Below the pieces are notes generated by a model, which worked only from the letters and a program-made list of their open reading frames with translations, was not told the origin of the DNA and did no database searches. A DNA stretch of 64,000 nt from Pseudarthrobacter defluvii. Lineage in GTDB: Bacteria > Actinomycetota > Actinomycetes > Actinomycetales > Micrococcaceae. The position numbers were made by a program, and so were the translations under genes. Location of the stretch: positions 3,224,001 to 3,288,000 of the forward strand of contig NZ_CP066362.1 of assembly GCF_030323865.1 (NCBI RefSeq), in the 5' to 3' direction. Each line of letters opens with the position of its first letter. Within the stretch, counting starts at the first letter, position 1. Below are positions 52,556 to 60,993 of the stretch, piece by piece.

Positions 52556-53701
52556 CTAGGACGTGGAAACGGTGCAGTTGGCAGCGTCCTCCACCACGCG
52601 TTCCAGGTCCCCGGTGCGGTGCAACACCTCCTTCTGGCGGACCGCGCCGGTGCCCTCGGCAAGCAGCCGGTCCACCAGGTCCTCCACCCGGTGCAGGTCC
52701 CCCATGTCCTTCAGCGCCCCATGAATGTGGTGCAGCAGGGAATTCACGACGCCGAGTGCGGGCGCCGGGCGGTGCGTGTGCGGATCCAGCAGCTCACCCC
52801 GGAGGCCCCACCGGCTGGCTTTCCAGGCCGCCAGCCGGAGCAGCGCCGACGGGACGGCCACGGGCTCGATCCCCTCCCGCCATTCCCGTGCGGCGGTTTC
52901 CACCAGCGCCCTGGCCAGGCCGGCGAGGAGGACGGTGTTCCCCGGCCGGAGGCACACATCGGCCAGGCGGATCTCCACCGTGGGATAGTGCCGCGAGAGG
53001 CGGGCGTCGAAGTAGATCATGCCCTCGTCCAGGGCCACGCCGGTGCTCACCATGTCATGCACCAGCTGGTGGTAAGCGTCCGGGCTGCCCAGGATTTCCA
53101 GCGGCCCAGCGGACGGCCAGCGGTTCCACACCTGCGAGCGGTAGCTGGCGTAACCGGTGTCTACCCCATGCCAGAACGGGGAGTTGGCGCTGAGCGCGAT
53201 GAGTACCGGCAGCCAGTTGCGCATCCGGTCCAGCACGGCCACGGCTTCCTCGGGTGACTCCACCGAGACGTGGATGTGGCATCCGCAGGTGAGCTGTTCC
53301 CTGGCCGTCAGCCCGTACTCCTCGGCCATGGCCCGGAATCTCCGGAGCTGCACCGGATGCGGGTCGGCGGGCAGCGGCGAGGTGCCCAGCGCAGCCACCC
53401 TGACACCGACGTCCTCGGCGGCCTGGCGGGCGATGGCCCGGCCGGCGATGATGTCCTGCTCGAGGCTTGCCAGGGTGGCGTGCGGCGGCGTGACCACCTC
53501 GATCATTTCCTGCTGGAATTCGGCTGTCAGGACGGGCCCGGACGCAACCTCCAGCGGACGCACGTACAGGTCCAGGAGGGCGCCCGCCAGCGGTACGGCT
53601 TCCCCGGTGCCGGGGTCTACCAGCAGCAGCTCTTCTTCGATCCCGAACGTCCGCCTGCCCGCGCCCGCACCGCCGGTGCCGTCATTGCCGTAAGTGTCCA
53701 T
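52556..53701 (-). CDS. YbdK-type carboxylate-amine ligase (glutamate-cysteine ligase family 2)
   Basis: This 381-residue ATP-dependent ligase begins TFGIEEELLLVDPGTGE, the GCS2 family signature, with later motifs CGCHIHVSVESPEEAVAV, PFWHGVDTGYASYRSQVW and YFDARLSRHYPTVEIRLADV. The YbdK branch has weak glutamate-cysteine ligase activity; its true role is unclear, since actinobacteria use mycothiol rather than glutathione. Its start overlaps the end of the M20 peptidase gene by 20 bases, so the two are expressed together. A link between making and cutting a peptide-like bond is possible. Confidence 0.9.
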   Translation of the reverse strand: MDTYGNDGTGGAGAGRRTFGIEEELLLVDPGTGEAVPLAGALLDLYVRPLEVASGPVLTAEFQQEMIEVVTPPHATLASLEQDIIAGRAIARQAAEDVGVRVAALGTSPLPADPHPVQLRRFRAMAEEYGLTAREQLTCGCHIHVSVESPEEAVAVLDRMRNWLPVLIALSANSPFWHGVDTGYASYRSQVWNRWPSAGPLEILGSPDAYHQLVHDMVSTGVALDEGMIYFDARLSRHYPTVEIRLADVCLRPGNTVLLAGLARALVETAAREWREGIEPVAVPSALLRLAAWKASRWGLRGELLDPHTHRPAPALGVVNSLLHHIHGALKDMGDLHRVEDLVDRLLAEGTGAVRQKEVLHRTGDLERVVEDAANCTVSTS

Positions 53702-55208
53702 CGTCGTCGTCCCCTATCCCTTGCTTCGTTGCAAGTGCCTCCCAGAAGCAGGCCAGCGTGACTGCCCCGTTCATCAGGACGTCAAGGCCGGCGCTCTCGT
53801 CGCTGTCGTGCCAGTGATCCTCCACCAGGCCGGTGCCAAAGAACAGCACCGGTGCGGCCAGGGTCCGGCTGAGCAGTTCGGCGGGGCCGCCGCCGGCGTT
53901 GCCCATGCGGCCGGTCCGGTCGGCTCGGAAGCCCGCCGCCATGGCCTTTTCAAGCGCGGCGACGGCGGGGTGGTCCGGCGTGCGGTAGGGTTCCTGGGCT
54001 GTTTCCAGGTCCGGGATCAGGCTGAAGCTGTAGGCGTCCCCGATGGTGGCGGCCACCCACTCCTGCAGCTGCCCGGCGATTTTCTCCGCCCGCTGGCCGG
54101 GAACCGTGCGGAAACTGAGGTCCGCGGAGGCAACGGCCGGGACGGCGGCACGGGATACGCCCAGCGGGTCCCCGGCAATGATGGAGGTGACCTCGACGGC
54201 GGGCCGCAGCCACAGCCGCTCCAGCACCGTATACCCCTTCTCACCGGTGATGGCACCGGTTTCGGAGCGGGCCAGCCAGTCCTCCTCGCTGAAGGGCAGG
54301 TCCTTGAGGGCGTTGCGGAGGTCGGCGGGAAGGGGCGCCACGTCGTCATAGAATCCGGGGACGGCAACCCTGCCGTCCTGGTCGTGCATGAGTCCCAGCA
54401 GCCGGCCGAGCTCGAAAGCGGGGTTGGGTGCATTCCCGGACACGGCGCCACTGTGCACGTCGCGCTCCGGCCCGTACACCTCCAGGTGCGCGCTCAACAT
54501 GCCGCGCAGGCTCACGCAGACGGCGGGATGCGCGGCGTCCCAGAGGAGAGTGTCGGAGAACAGGACCAGGTCCGCGGCGAACCGGTCCACGTGGTCCTCC
54601 AGCAGTTTGGCCAGGTTCGGCGAGCCGCCTTCCTCCTCCCCCTCCACCAGGAACTTCAGGTTGACCTTGGGGGCAGGGTCCGGGCCGGCGACCGTGTCTG
54701 GACTGGTATCGGTCCCGCCGGCGCCGGTCTCGCTGGCGGCCAGATGGGCGCGGACAGCTTCGAGATGCGCCAGGATCTGGCCCTTGGCGTCCGAACTGCC
54801 CCTGCCGTACAGCCGGCCCTCGCGGAGTACGGGTTCGAACGGTGCCGTGAGCGCCCAGTTCTCCGGCCGGACAGCCCGGACATCGTGGTGGCTGTAGACC
54901 AGCACGGTGGGTGCTCCCGGAGCCTGGCACCACTCCGCATATACCGTGTGGGACTCCCCCGTGGGCAGCACCTCCACCACGGGGAAGCCCACTTCGCGGA
55001 ATTCGCCGGCCAGCCAGTTGGCCGACCCGAGCAGGTCCTGACTGTGTTCGGCAGCGCCCAGGATGCCCGGGATCCGCACCCACTCAGCCAGCCGCCGCTC
55101 CAGCTCCGCCTCCCTGGAACGGACAAAGGCACGAAGGTCCGGGGCGCCGTCGTGACTGCCGCCGGCGCCCTGGGTGTCCTGCATGTCCCTGCCCGTTCCG
55201 CCGGTCAT
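53682..55208 (-). CDS. M20-family metallopeptidase (dipeptidase-like)
   Basis: This 508-residue zinc hydrolase has metal ligands H107 and D109 in SHHDVRAV, bridging D140 in GRGSSDAKGQ, a glutamate pair in LVEGEEEGGSPN, and a final His in the DHWHDSDES segment. The dimerisation domain lies between about 215 and 380. M20 dipeptidases of this length cut dipeptides or acyl-amino acids in the cytoplasm. ATG 55208 overlaps the stop of a possible 46-residue upstream gene by 4 bases; an internal ATG eight codons on is possible. It is followed by the YbdK ligase gene. Confidence 0.9.
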   Translation of the reverse strand: MTGGTGRDMQDTQGAGGSHDGAPDLRAFVRSREAELERRLAEWVRIPGILGAAEHSQDLLGSANWLAGEFREVGFPVVEVLPTGESHTVYAEWCQAPGAPTVLVYSHHDVRAVRPENWALTAPFEPVLREGRLYGRGSSDAKGQILAHLEAVRAHLAASETGAGGTDTSPDTVAGPDPAPKVNLKFLVEGEEEGGSPNLAKLLEDHVDRFAADLVLFSDTLLWDAAHPAVCVSLRGMLSAHLEVYGPERDVHSGAVSGNAPNPAFELGRLLGLMHDQDGRVAVPGFYDDVAPLPADLRNALKDLPFSEEDWLARSETGAITGEKGYTVLERLWLRPAVEVTSIIAGDPLGVSRAAVPAVASADLSFRTVPGQRAEKIAGQLQEWVAATIGDAYSFSLIPDLETAQEPYRTPDHPAVAALEKAMAAGFRADRTGRMGNAGGGPAELLSRTLAAPVLFFGTGLVEDHWHDSDESAGLDVLMNGAVTLACFWEALATKQGIGDDDDGHLRQ

Positions 55209-55345
55209 TTGCGGGGTTGTGCCGGGTTGGTGGGATCGCCCTGGGACGGTGGGTTCACCGGCGGTCCGGGGACGGAGGACGGCTGCCGGGTCCCCGCCCC
55301 ATGGTCGGGAAACGGCAGTTCCCTGTGCAGGAGTGAACCATTCAT
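55205..55345 (-). CDS. Possible small upstream gene coupled to the M20 peptidase (46 aa)
   Basis: ATG 55345 follows GGAGAACAACGA and the frame ends at 55205 in an ATGA overlap with the peptidase start. The 46-residue product is hydrophilic, with many Pro, Gly and Ser residues (GPPVNPPSQGDPTNP) and no known family. The good ribosome binding site and overlap favour real translation, perhaps only to couple peptidase translation. The composition gives no functional hint. Confidence 0.4.
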   Translation of the reverse strand: MNGSLLHRELPFPDHGAGTRQPSSVPGPPVNPPSQGDPTNPAQPRK

Positions 55346-55382
55346 TCGTTGTTCTCCATATCTGCCGTCGAAAGGAAACAAT

Positions 55383-55475
55383 ATGATAAGCAGCCTTATC
55401 AATCCGTGGGAAGGGGTGCAGCTGTGCTGCCCGGCTGTACTTCCTCCCTACCCGCGCGTAGATTGGAAACTGTGA
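55383..55475 (+). CDS. Possible 30-residue leader ORF
   Basis: ATG 55383 is preceded by CGAAAGGAAACAAT, a strong ribosome binding site, and the frame ends at TGA 55473-55475. The product starts MISSLINPWEG and has a CC pair. A TGATAAG/CTTATCA inverted repeat (55384-55390, 55395-55401) lies inside it. It may be a leader peptide or chance. The rest of the gap 55346-55577 contains nothing else I can support. Confidence 0.3.
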   Translation: MISSLINPWEGVQLCCPAVLPPYPRVDWKL

Positions 55476-55577
55476 CGGGAATCATGGCCCGTTCTCCCCG
55501 GATCTTCTGCAAAGCCCGGTAAGAGCAGCTGCTGTAGTCCACCGGTGGCATTTATGCAGAAGCGGAAAAGAAACGCA

Positions 55578-55835
55578 ATGGCGTCCTCGCAGTTCCAGCA
55601 ATTCCTCCACGAAGCAACCACCTCCGAACCCTCCAGTGACCGCCCCTTGGGTCCCGACTGCCTCTATGGCCTGTACGTTAGCTGGGCAGCGCTGCACGGC
55701 CTGACGCGGAAGCCGGACCAGGCTTTCCGCGCCGGAATGCTGCGCTGCGGCGTGGATGTCCGGAACTCCCGGTTGCGGATGACCGGCCCCGCGGCGGCCG
55801 ATTACATCCTCAGCAGCTACCCCGCCGTCGCCTGA
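55578..55835 (+). CDS. Hypothetical soluble protein (85 aa)
   Basis: ATG 55578 follows GGAAAAGAAACGC. The protein has a short polar N-terminus, then GPDCLYGLYVSWAALHGL, PDQAFRAGMLRCGVD and a C-terminal segment MTGPAAADYILSSYP, suggesting a small winged-helix-like or helical fold with two cysteines. No family is recognised. It shares a TGATG stop/start overlap with the next small gene, so they are a pair. Confidence 0.65.
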   Translation: MASSQFQQFLHEATTSEPSSDRPLGPDCLYGLYVSWAALHGLTRKPDQAFRAGMLRCGVDVRNSRLRMTGPAAADYILSSYPAVA

Positions 55836-56065
55836 TGGGCGTCCATTCCGGGCGCCGGCGCGCCCCCGACGTCCTGGTCCGCGGCGGCCACTACATCCAT
55901 TGCGGCCAGGTCATGGCTGCCAGCGGCGCCGAAATGCGCACCATCCACGGCACCTCTGGCCAACTGCCGGAAGCCCTTGGCGTGTACCTGGCCACCAGGG
56001 TGCTGCGCTGCGCCTGCGGGTTCCAGATCGAGGTACCGGACCAGGACGCTCCTGAACCGGCCTGA
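55835..56065 (+). CDS. Hypothetical Cys-containing small protein (76 aa)
   Basis: The start overlaps the upstream stop by one base (TGATG). The protein is basic at its N-terminus (GVHSGRRRAP), with cysteines in YIHCGQVM and RCACGFQIEV; the spacing could bind a metal, as in short zinc-ribbon proteins. The C-terminus is acidic (PDQDAPEPA). No family is recognised. A hairpin follows. Confidence 0.6.
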   Translation: MGVHSGRRRAPDVLVRGGHYIHCGQVMAASGAEMRTIHGTSGQLPEALGVYLATRVLRCACGFQIEVPDQDAPEPA

Positions 56066-56083
56066 GCCGGCGCCGCTGAAAGC

Positions 56084-56106
56084 ACCGCGGTCCCGGGCCG
56101 CGGTTT
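56084..56106 (+). terminator. Hairpin after the small-gene pair
   Basis: A 7-bp stem ACCGCGG (56084-56090) with CCGCGGT (56098-56104), followed by TT, lies 18 bases after the stop at 56065. Confidence 0.5.
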
Positions 56107-56241
56107 AGTGCAGGAAAACGGGTACCTCATCCCCGGCTGGCAGCTGGTGCTGCTGCTGACCAGCGCCCTGCTGGCACGCCACGCGGTTAGGGGATGCAAA
56201 CCTTCGTGGCGTGGGCTTCCGTGCAGTGCTTTACTGCCAGC

Positions 56242-56961
56242 ATGTCTGAAACTCTCAAGCTGAGCCGCGAACCCCACGACAGCAGCGTGGCAGCACGCCT
56301 CAACTGGCTGCGCGCCGGCGTCCTCGGTGCCAATGACGGCATCGTCTCCGTCGCCGCAACAGTGGTGGGCGTCGCGGGCGTCACCAACGACCTTGCGCCC
56401 ATCCTGGTGGCAGGCACTGCCGCGGTGGTGGGCGGTGCGGTGTCCATGGCCCTGGGCGAATACGTTTCCGTGAGCAGCCAGAGTGACAGCCAGCGGGCGC
56501 TGATTGAAAAGGAACGCCAGGAGCTGCGGGACGATCCCGAAGGCGAACTGGAAGAACTTGCCGGGATCTACCAGGCCAAGGGACTCAGCGAGGCCACGGC
56601 CCGCACGGTTGCCGAGGAGCTGACGGCAAAGGACCCGCTGAAGGCCCACCTGGCCGCCGAGCTGAACATTGACGAAGAGGAAGTGGTGAGCCCCTGGCAC
56701 GCCGCCTTCGCCTCCGCAATCGCCTTCACCGTCGGCGCGATCCTGCCGATGCTGGCCATCATCTTCCCGCCTGAACAGGCGCGCATCCCGGTCACCTTCG
56801 TTGCCGTGATCCTGGCACTGGCCCTGACCGGCACCATCAGCGCCAAGATCGGCGGAAGCTCCAAGCGCAAGGCCACTATCCGTCTGGTGGTGGGCGGCGC
56901 GCTCGCCATGGCTTTCACGTTTGCCGTGGGCAGCCTGCTGGGCACCACCGGGATCGCCTGA
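56242..56961 (+). CDS. VIT1/CCC1-family iron/manganese transporter
   Basis: This 239-residue membrane protein starts at ATG 56242 (MSETLKLSREPHDSS). The family pattern is clear: LNWLRAGVLGANDGIVSVAATVVGV in the first helix, GGAVSMALGEYVSVSSQSD in the second, a long charged loop with EKERQELRDDPEGELEEL and LTAKDPLKAHLAAELNIDEEE that binds metal, and three more helices. It moves ferrous iron or manganese out of the cytoplasm. It is followed with a one-base overlap (TGATG) by a DUF2231 gene. Confidence 0.92.
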   Translation: MSETLKLSREPHDSSVAARLNWLRAGVLGANDGIVSVAATVVGVAGVTNDLAPILVAGTAAVVGGAVSMALGEYVSVSSQSDSQRALIEKERQELRDDPEGELEELAGIYQAKGLSEATARTVAEELTAKDPLKAHLAAELNIDEEEVVSPWHAAFASAIAFTVGAILPMLAIIFPPEQARIPVTFVAVILALALTGTISAKIGGSSKRKATIRLVVGGALAMAFTFAVGSLLGTTGIA

Positions 56962-57446
56962 TGGAGATCGCAGGCCTTCCCGCCCACATCCTGCTGATCC
57001 ACGGCGTGGTGGTCCTGGCGCCGCTGGCCGGGCTCGCAGCCGTAGTCTTCGCGCTGCTCCGGCGCTCCAGGCGCTACCTGGCCTGGCCGCTGGGGATCCT
57101 GGCCCTGGTCCTGGTCCCGCTCTCCGTCCTTACGGCGGAAGCCGGGGAACAGCTGGAGAAGGCACAGCCGGTCTCAGAACTGATCCAGGAGCACGCCGAA
57201 CAGGGAAGCTTCCTGCGCTTCGTCGCCGCGTTTTTCCTGGTGGTGGTGGCTGCACAAATCGTGGCAGCCTTCCCAGGGATCCTGACCCGCCGCCCCGCCT
57301 TCCATGGCCTCCGCGGTCTCCTGGAAGCGCGGTGGCTGCTTCCCGCCACCTCGGTGCTGGGCGTCCTGGCGGGATTCTTCCTGGTGTACCAAAGCATCGC
57401 AACAGGCCACTCCGGGGCAGCATCGGTCTGGGCGGGCAGCCGGTAA
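56961..57446 (+). CDS. DUF2231-type membrane protein
   Basis: This 161-residue protein has four hydrophobic helices (about 8-33, 40-58, 84-105 and 125-146). It begins GLPAHILLIHGVVVLAPLAGL, the DUF2231 opening with a conserved H-x-x-x-x-H pattern that may bind heme or a metal, and ends with ATGHSGAASVW. Coupling to the VIT-type transporter by TGATG suggests joint expression. The function of the family is not known. Confidence 0.85.
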   Translation: MEIAGLPAHILLIHGVVVLAPLAGLAAVVFALLRRSRRYLAWPLGILALVLVPLSVLTAEAGEQLEKAQPVSELIQEHAEQGSFLRFVAAFFLVVVAAQIVAAFPGILTRRPAFHGLRGLLEARWLLPATSVLGVLAGFFLVYQSIATGHSGAASVWAGSR

Positions 57447-57492
57447 CTTTCGCCGGCAGCCGCGCGTCCGGCTCGCTCAGCGCCCGGTTCGC

Positions 57493-57651
57493 TCAACGCT
57501 TTGCGTCAGGGAGAGGTACGACGGCGTAGCGGCGGTTTTCGAGCACCGGCACCTGCGCGCGCACCCGGGCCAGCCGGTCCCGGCTTAGGCGTGCCACAAT
57601 CAGTCCCGGCTCCTCGCCCGCGTTGGCCGACGCAGTCCGAACCCTTCCCAT
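57493..57651 (-). CDS. Possible small basic protein (52 aa)
   Basis: ATG 57651 lies 6 bases after GGGGAGG; a longer frame starts at 57684. The product begins MGRVRTASANAGEEPGLIV and is Arg-rich with a strand-like ending ENRRYAVVPLPD. No family is recognised. It is the only supportable gene in the gap between the DUF2231 and ctaC genes (57447-57755), which otherwise shows nothing. Confidence 0.4.
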   Translation of the reverse strand: MGRVRTASANAGEEPGLIVARLSRDRLARVRAQVPVLENRRYAVVPLPDAKR

Positions 57652-57755
57652 CAGCATCCTCCCCGCGTAGGGTTGGGCACACAACCCACCGGGCTTTTTG
57701 CTGGTGCGGTGGGCTCATGCAGTTGGGCTTCTGGAACGTGCCGGAGGGACCACAA

Positions 57756-58643
57756 GTGGGTAAAAAAACGTTCACGAACCAGAGAACGCGGCGCTTCGCA
57801 GGACTGGCCGCGGGCCTCTTGACCCTGCCGGCACTGGCCTCCTGCTCCGCCGAAGTCACCCGCGGCTTCCTTCCAGGCCCCCGGGACACCACAGACAAGA
57901 CGCCGCTCATCACTGACCTGTGGGTTAACTCCTGGATCGCCGCGCTGATCGTGGGCATCATTACCTGGGGCCTGATGATCTGGGTCATCGTGGCGTACCG
58001 GCGCAGGAAGAACACAGTGGGCTTCCCGGCCCAGCTGAGCTACAACCTTCCGCTCGAGGTGTTCTACCTCGCGGTTCCGCTGATTGTCATCGGCGTCCTG
58101 TTCGTGTTCACGGACCGGGACCAGCGCGCCATTGATGCACGCTACCCCGACCCGGATGTGGTGATCGACGTCTTCGGCAAGCAGTGGTCGTGGGATTTCA
58201 ACTACGTCAAGGAACAGGTCCACGAGGACGCCGGACAGCAGGCCCACCTGAACGGCGACTACGGCGCCCCGGACCGGCTGCCCACGCTGTACCTGCCCGT
58301 CGGCAAGAAGGTGGAGCTGCACCTCCAGTCACGTGATGTGCAGCATTCCTTCTGGGTGGTGGACTTCCTGCAGAAGCGCGACCTTTACCCGGGCCACGAA
58401 CAGTACAACCCCTATATCAGCATCACCCCCACCCGCACGGGCGAATACATGGGCAAGTGCGCGGAGCTGTGCGGTGAATACCACTCCGAGATGCTCTTCA
58501 AGGTCCGGGTGGTGAGCCAGCAGGAGTATGACACCCACATGGCCGACCTGAAGGCCAAGGGCAACACCGGAAGCCTGGGCAACGATTTTGACCGGCAGCC
58601 ACAATCGGCACCGGCACCGCAGGCTTTGGAACCAGCAGAGTAA
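57756..58643 (+). CDS. ctaC: Cytochrome c oxidase subunit II
   Basis: GTG 57756 is preferred because CCGGAGGGACC lies just before it; ATG 57717 is possible. The 295-residue protein has a lipoprotein-type signal ending L-A-S-C30 and two membrane helices (about 55-78 and 95-117). Its outer cupredoxin domain has the binuclear copper site: QHSFWV, then [12 protein letters not shown] with the His and Met. KQWSWDFNY is the electron-entry aromatic patch. It is followed after 14 bases by ctaD. It accepts electrons from cytochrome c or the bc1 complex. Confidence 0.93.
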   Translation: MGKKTFTNQRTRRFAGLAAGLLTLPALASCSAEVTRGFLPGPRDTTDKTPLITDLWVNSWIAALIVGIITWGLMIWVIVAYRRRKNTVGFPAQLSYNLPLEVFYLAVPLIVIGVLFVFTDRDQRAIDARYPDPDVVIDVFGKQWSWDFNYVKEQVHEDAGQQAHLNGDYGAPDRLPTLYLPVGKKVELHLQSRDVQHSFWVVDFLQKRDLYPGHEQYNPYISITPTRTGEYMGKCAELCGEYHSEMLFKVRVVSQQEYDTHMADLKAKGNTGSLGNDFDRQPQSAPAPQALEPAE

Positions 58644-58657
58644 AGGACGGCACCGTA

Positions 58658-60412
58658 ATGACCACCACAGGCCAGAGAATGGGTGGAACGGCCGCCACGG
58701 CGGCGCCGGCTGTGGTCCGGCGCCCCAAAGGCACCATTGTGGTCAACTGGATCACCTCCACTGACCACAAGACCATCGGCTACATGTACCTGATCTCGTC
58801 CTTCGTGTTCTTCTGTGCGGGCGGCGTGATGGCACTGCTGATCCGCGCCGAACTGTTCGAGCCCGGCATGCAGATCCTGCAGACCAAAGAGCAGTACAAC
58901 CAGCTGTTCACCATGCACGGCACCATCATGCTGCTGATGTTCGCCACCCCGCTGTTCGCCGGATTCGCCAACGTCATCATGCCGCTGCAGATCGGCGCCC
59001 CTGACGTTGCCTTCCCGCGCCTGAACGCCCTGGCGTTCTGGTTCTTCCTGTTCGGCTCCACCATTGCCGTTTCCGGCTTCATCACACCGCAGGGCGCGGC
59101 GTCCTTCGGCTGGTTCGCCTACGCGCCGCTGTCCAACACCACGTTCACCCCCGGCATCGGCGGTGACCTGTGGGTCTTCGGCCTGGCGCTGTCCGGCTTC
59201 GGCACCATCCTGGGCTCGGTCAACTTCATCACCACCATCATCTGCATGCGGGCGCCGGGCCTGACCATGTGGCGGATGCCCATCTTCACGTGGAACACGC
59301 TGGTCACGGCCATCCTCGTGCTCATGGCTTTCCCGCCGCTGGCCGCCGCACTGTTCGCCCTGGGCGCGGACCGCAAGTTCGGCGCGCACATTTTCGATCC
59401 CGCCAACGGCGGCGCCATCCTGTGGCAGCACCTGTTCTGGTTCTTCGGCCACCCCGAGGTGTACATCATCGCGCTGCCGTTCTTTGGGATCGTCTCGGAA
59501 ATCTTCCCGGTCTTCAGCCGCAAACCGCTGTTCGGCTACAAGGGCATCGTGTACGCCACGATCGCCATCGCCGCCCTGTCGGTGACCGTGTGGGCGCACC
59601 ATATGTACGTCACAGGTGCCATCTTCCTGCCGTTCTTCGCCTTCATGACCATGCTCATCGCAGTGCCCACCGGCGTGAAGTTCTTCAACTGGATCGGCAC
59701 CATGTGGGGCGGATCGCTGACGTTCGAGACGCCCATGCTGTGGAGCATGGGGTTCCTGGCCACATTCCTCTTCGGCGGCCTGACCGGCATCATCCTGGCG
59801 TCCCCGCCGCTGGACTTCCACGTATCGGACACCTACTTCGTGGTGGCGCATTTCCACTACGTGGTGTTCGGCACGGTGGTGTTCGCCATGTTCGCCGGGT
59901 TCTACTTCTGGTGGCCCAAGTTCACCGGCACCATGCTCAACGAACGCCTGGGCAAGATCCACTTCTGGATGCTCTTCCTTGGCTTCCACGCCACGTTCCT
60001 GATCCAGCACTGGCTGGGTGTCCTGGGCATGCCCCGGCGGTACGCGGACTACATGCCGGAGGACAACTTCACCTTCATGAACCAGTTCTCCACCATCGGT
60101 TCCTACCTGCTGGGCGCCTCCCTGATCCCGTTCTTCTGGAATGTGTTCATCACCTGGCGTGCGGGAAAGAAGGTCACGGTGGACGACCCCTGGGGCTTCG
60201 GCGCTTCGCTGGAATGGGCCACGTCCTGCCCGCCGCCGCGCCACAACTTCAGCTCGCTCCCCCGGATCCGTTCGGAGCGTCCCGCCCTGGACCTGCACCA
60301 CCCCGAGCTGAGCGTCCGGCTGCATCCGTCGGAGAACGCCCCGGCGGAAGGCCTCCTGGGCGCCGCCGATATCGGCGAGCATGACCTCCACGATCCCAAC
60401 CCGAACAAGTAG
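58658..60412 (+). CDS. ctaD: Cytochrome c oxidase subunit I
   Basis: This 584-residue twelve-helix heme-copper oxidase core shows heme and copper ligands at [26 protein letters not shown] (Tyr-His pair), [10 protein letters not shown] and [11 protein letters not shown]. The D-channel region around NVIMP and the K-channel segment [14 protein letters not shown] are present, so proton pumping is expected. The C-terminal tail is polar with [22 protein letters not shown]. Only ctaC lies beside it; no ctaE (subunit III) or ctaF gene follows, so the other subunits must be elsewhere or this is an extra oxidase copy. A terminator follows. Confidence 0.95.
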   Translation: MTTTGQRMGGTAATAAPAVVRRPKGTIVVNWITSTDHKTIGYMYLISSFVFFCAGGVMALLIRAELFEPGMQILQTKEQYNQLFTMHGTIMLLMFATPLFAGFANVIMPLQIGAPDVAFPRLNALAFWFFLFGSTIAVSGFITPQGAASFGWFAYAPLSNTTFTPGIGGDLWVFGLALSGFGTILGSVNFITTIICMRAPGLTMWRMPIFTWNTLVTAILVLMAFPPLAAALFALGADRKFGAHIFDPANGGAILWQHLFWFFGHPEVYIIALPFFGIVSEIFPVFSRKPLFGYKGIVYATIAIAALSVTVWAHHMYVTGAIFLPFFAFMTMLIAVPTGVKFFNWIGTMWGGSLTFETPMLWSMGFLATFLFGGLTGIILASPPLDFHVSDTYFVVAHFHYVVFGTVVFAMFAGFYFWWPKFTGTMLNERLGKIHFWMLFLGFHATFLIQHWLGVLGMPRRYADYMPEDNFTFMNQFSTIGSYLLGASLIPFFWNVFITWRAGKKVTVDDPWGFGASLEWATSCPPPRHNFSSLPRIRSERPALDLHHPELSVRLHPSENAPAEGLLGAADIGEHDLHDPNPNK

Positions 60413-60429
60413 GCCCCTGGCCACCCATC

Positions 60430-60473
60430 AAAGAACGGCACCGGCACCCGACAGGGAGTTGGCGCCGTTCTTT
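60430..60473 (+). terminator. Terminator after ctaD
   Basis: A 10-bp stem AAAGAACGGC (60430-60439) and GCCGTTCTTT (60464-60473), with further CC/GG pairs after one mismatch, ends in T's, 17 bases after the ctaD stop. Confidence 0.8.
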
Positions 60474-60491
60474 GTCGTCGCGGCAATTTCT

Positions 60492-60577
60492 TTTCGACGC
60501 GCCAATTACTTCCCGAGGCACATAGGCATCGGCGCTGTCCAAATCCGGGCAGCGGAGATGTTTTTGCGCAGCGCAGG
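60492..60577 (+). repeat. Dispersed palindromic repeat, diverged copy E
   Basis: It starts TTTCGACGCGCCAATTACTTCC and ends TTTTTGCGCAGCGCAGG. The 5' box TTTCGACGCGC and the terminal TTGCGC agree with copy A, with a slightly longer, diverged middle. It lies just after the ctaD terminator, in the same orientation as ctaD. Confidence 0.5.
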
Positions 60578-60604
60578 CCAGCTTCCGCGTCGCGGATCAA
60601 GGGC

Positions 60605-60790
60605 AAGGGTGGAAGGTGCAGCCTGGCGACAGGGTTCCGTTCCTCCGGGCCCGGATGGCCAGGACCGGCGCCGCAGCCATCAGCACCCATATGCCGTCAT
60701 GGAACACGCCATCGGCCAGGGTGTTCAGTTCCAGCCCGGCAACGGTCCTGGCGCTCCCGGCCTCAGTATGCTTGGGGCGGCCGCAGTGCT
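60605..60790 (-). pseudogene. Possible remnant of a DUF2243 membrane protein
   Basis: One minus-strand frame reads SARTVAGLELNTLADGVFHD, then GIWVLMAAAPVLAIRARRN, resembling the C-terminal half of DUF2243 proteins (TVAGLE-N...DG-FH followed by a hydrophobic helix). No start codon, N-terminal half or ribosome binding site is seen upstream. It lies between repeat copy E and the iron promoter region. The rest of the gap 60413-60993 holds the terminator, copy E and the IdeR-like box only. Confidence 0.35.
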
Positions 60791-60891
60791 GCGGGCCCTG
60801 CGCAGCCGGCGCTGACCCAGGGAATTACGTCACGCCACAGTTTCGTAATTGATGTGAACCTCGTCACTTAAAGCGCCTTTCGGCTTGGAGC

Positions 60892-60910
60892 TTAGGTTTG
60901 CCTACCCTAC
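60892..60910 (+). promoter_or_regulatory. IdeR/DtxR-type iron box
   Basis: TTAGGTTTGCCTACCCTAC agrees with the IdeR/DtxR consensus TTAGGTTAGSCTAACCTAA at 16 of 19 positions. It lies 84 bases before the start of the iron-binding lipoprotein gene. A further TTAGGTT half-site is near 60952. Iron-loaded IdeR would repress the transporter. Confidence 0.8.
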
Positions 60911-60993
60911 AGTTTTCAGACATAGGCAACATTCATGTTTCCTAATAGGACTTTAGGTTCAAGCAGACTTTTTCCCCACCGAAAGCAGCCTCA

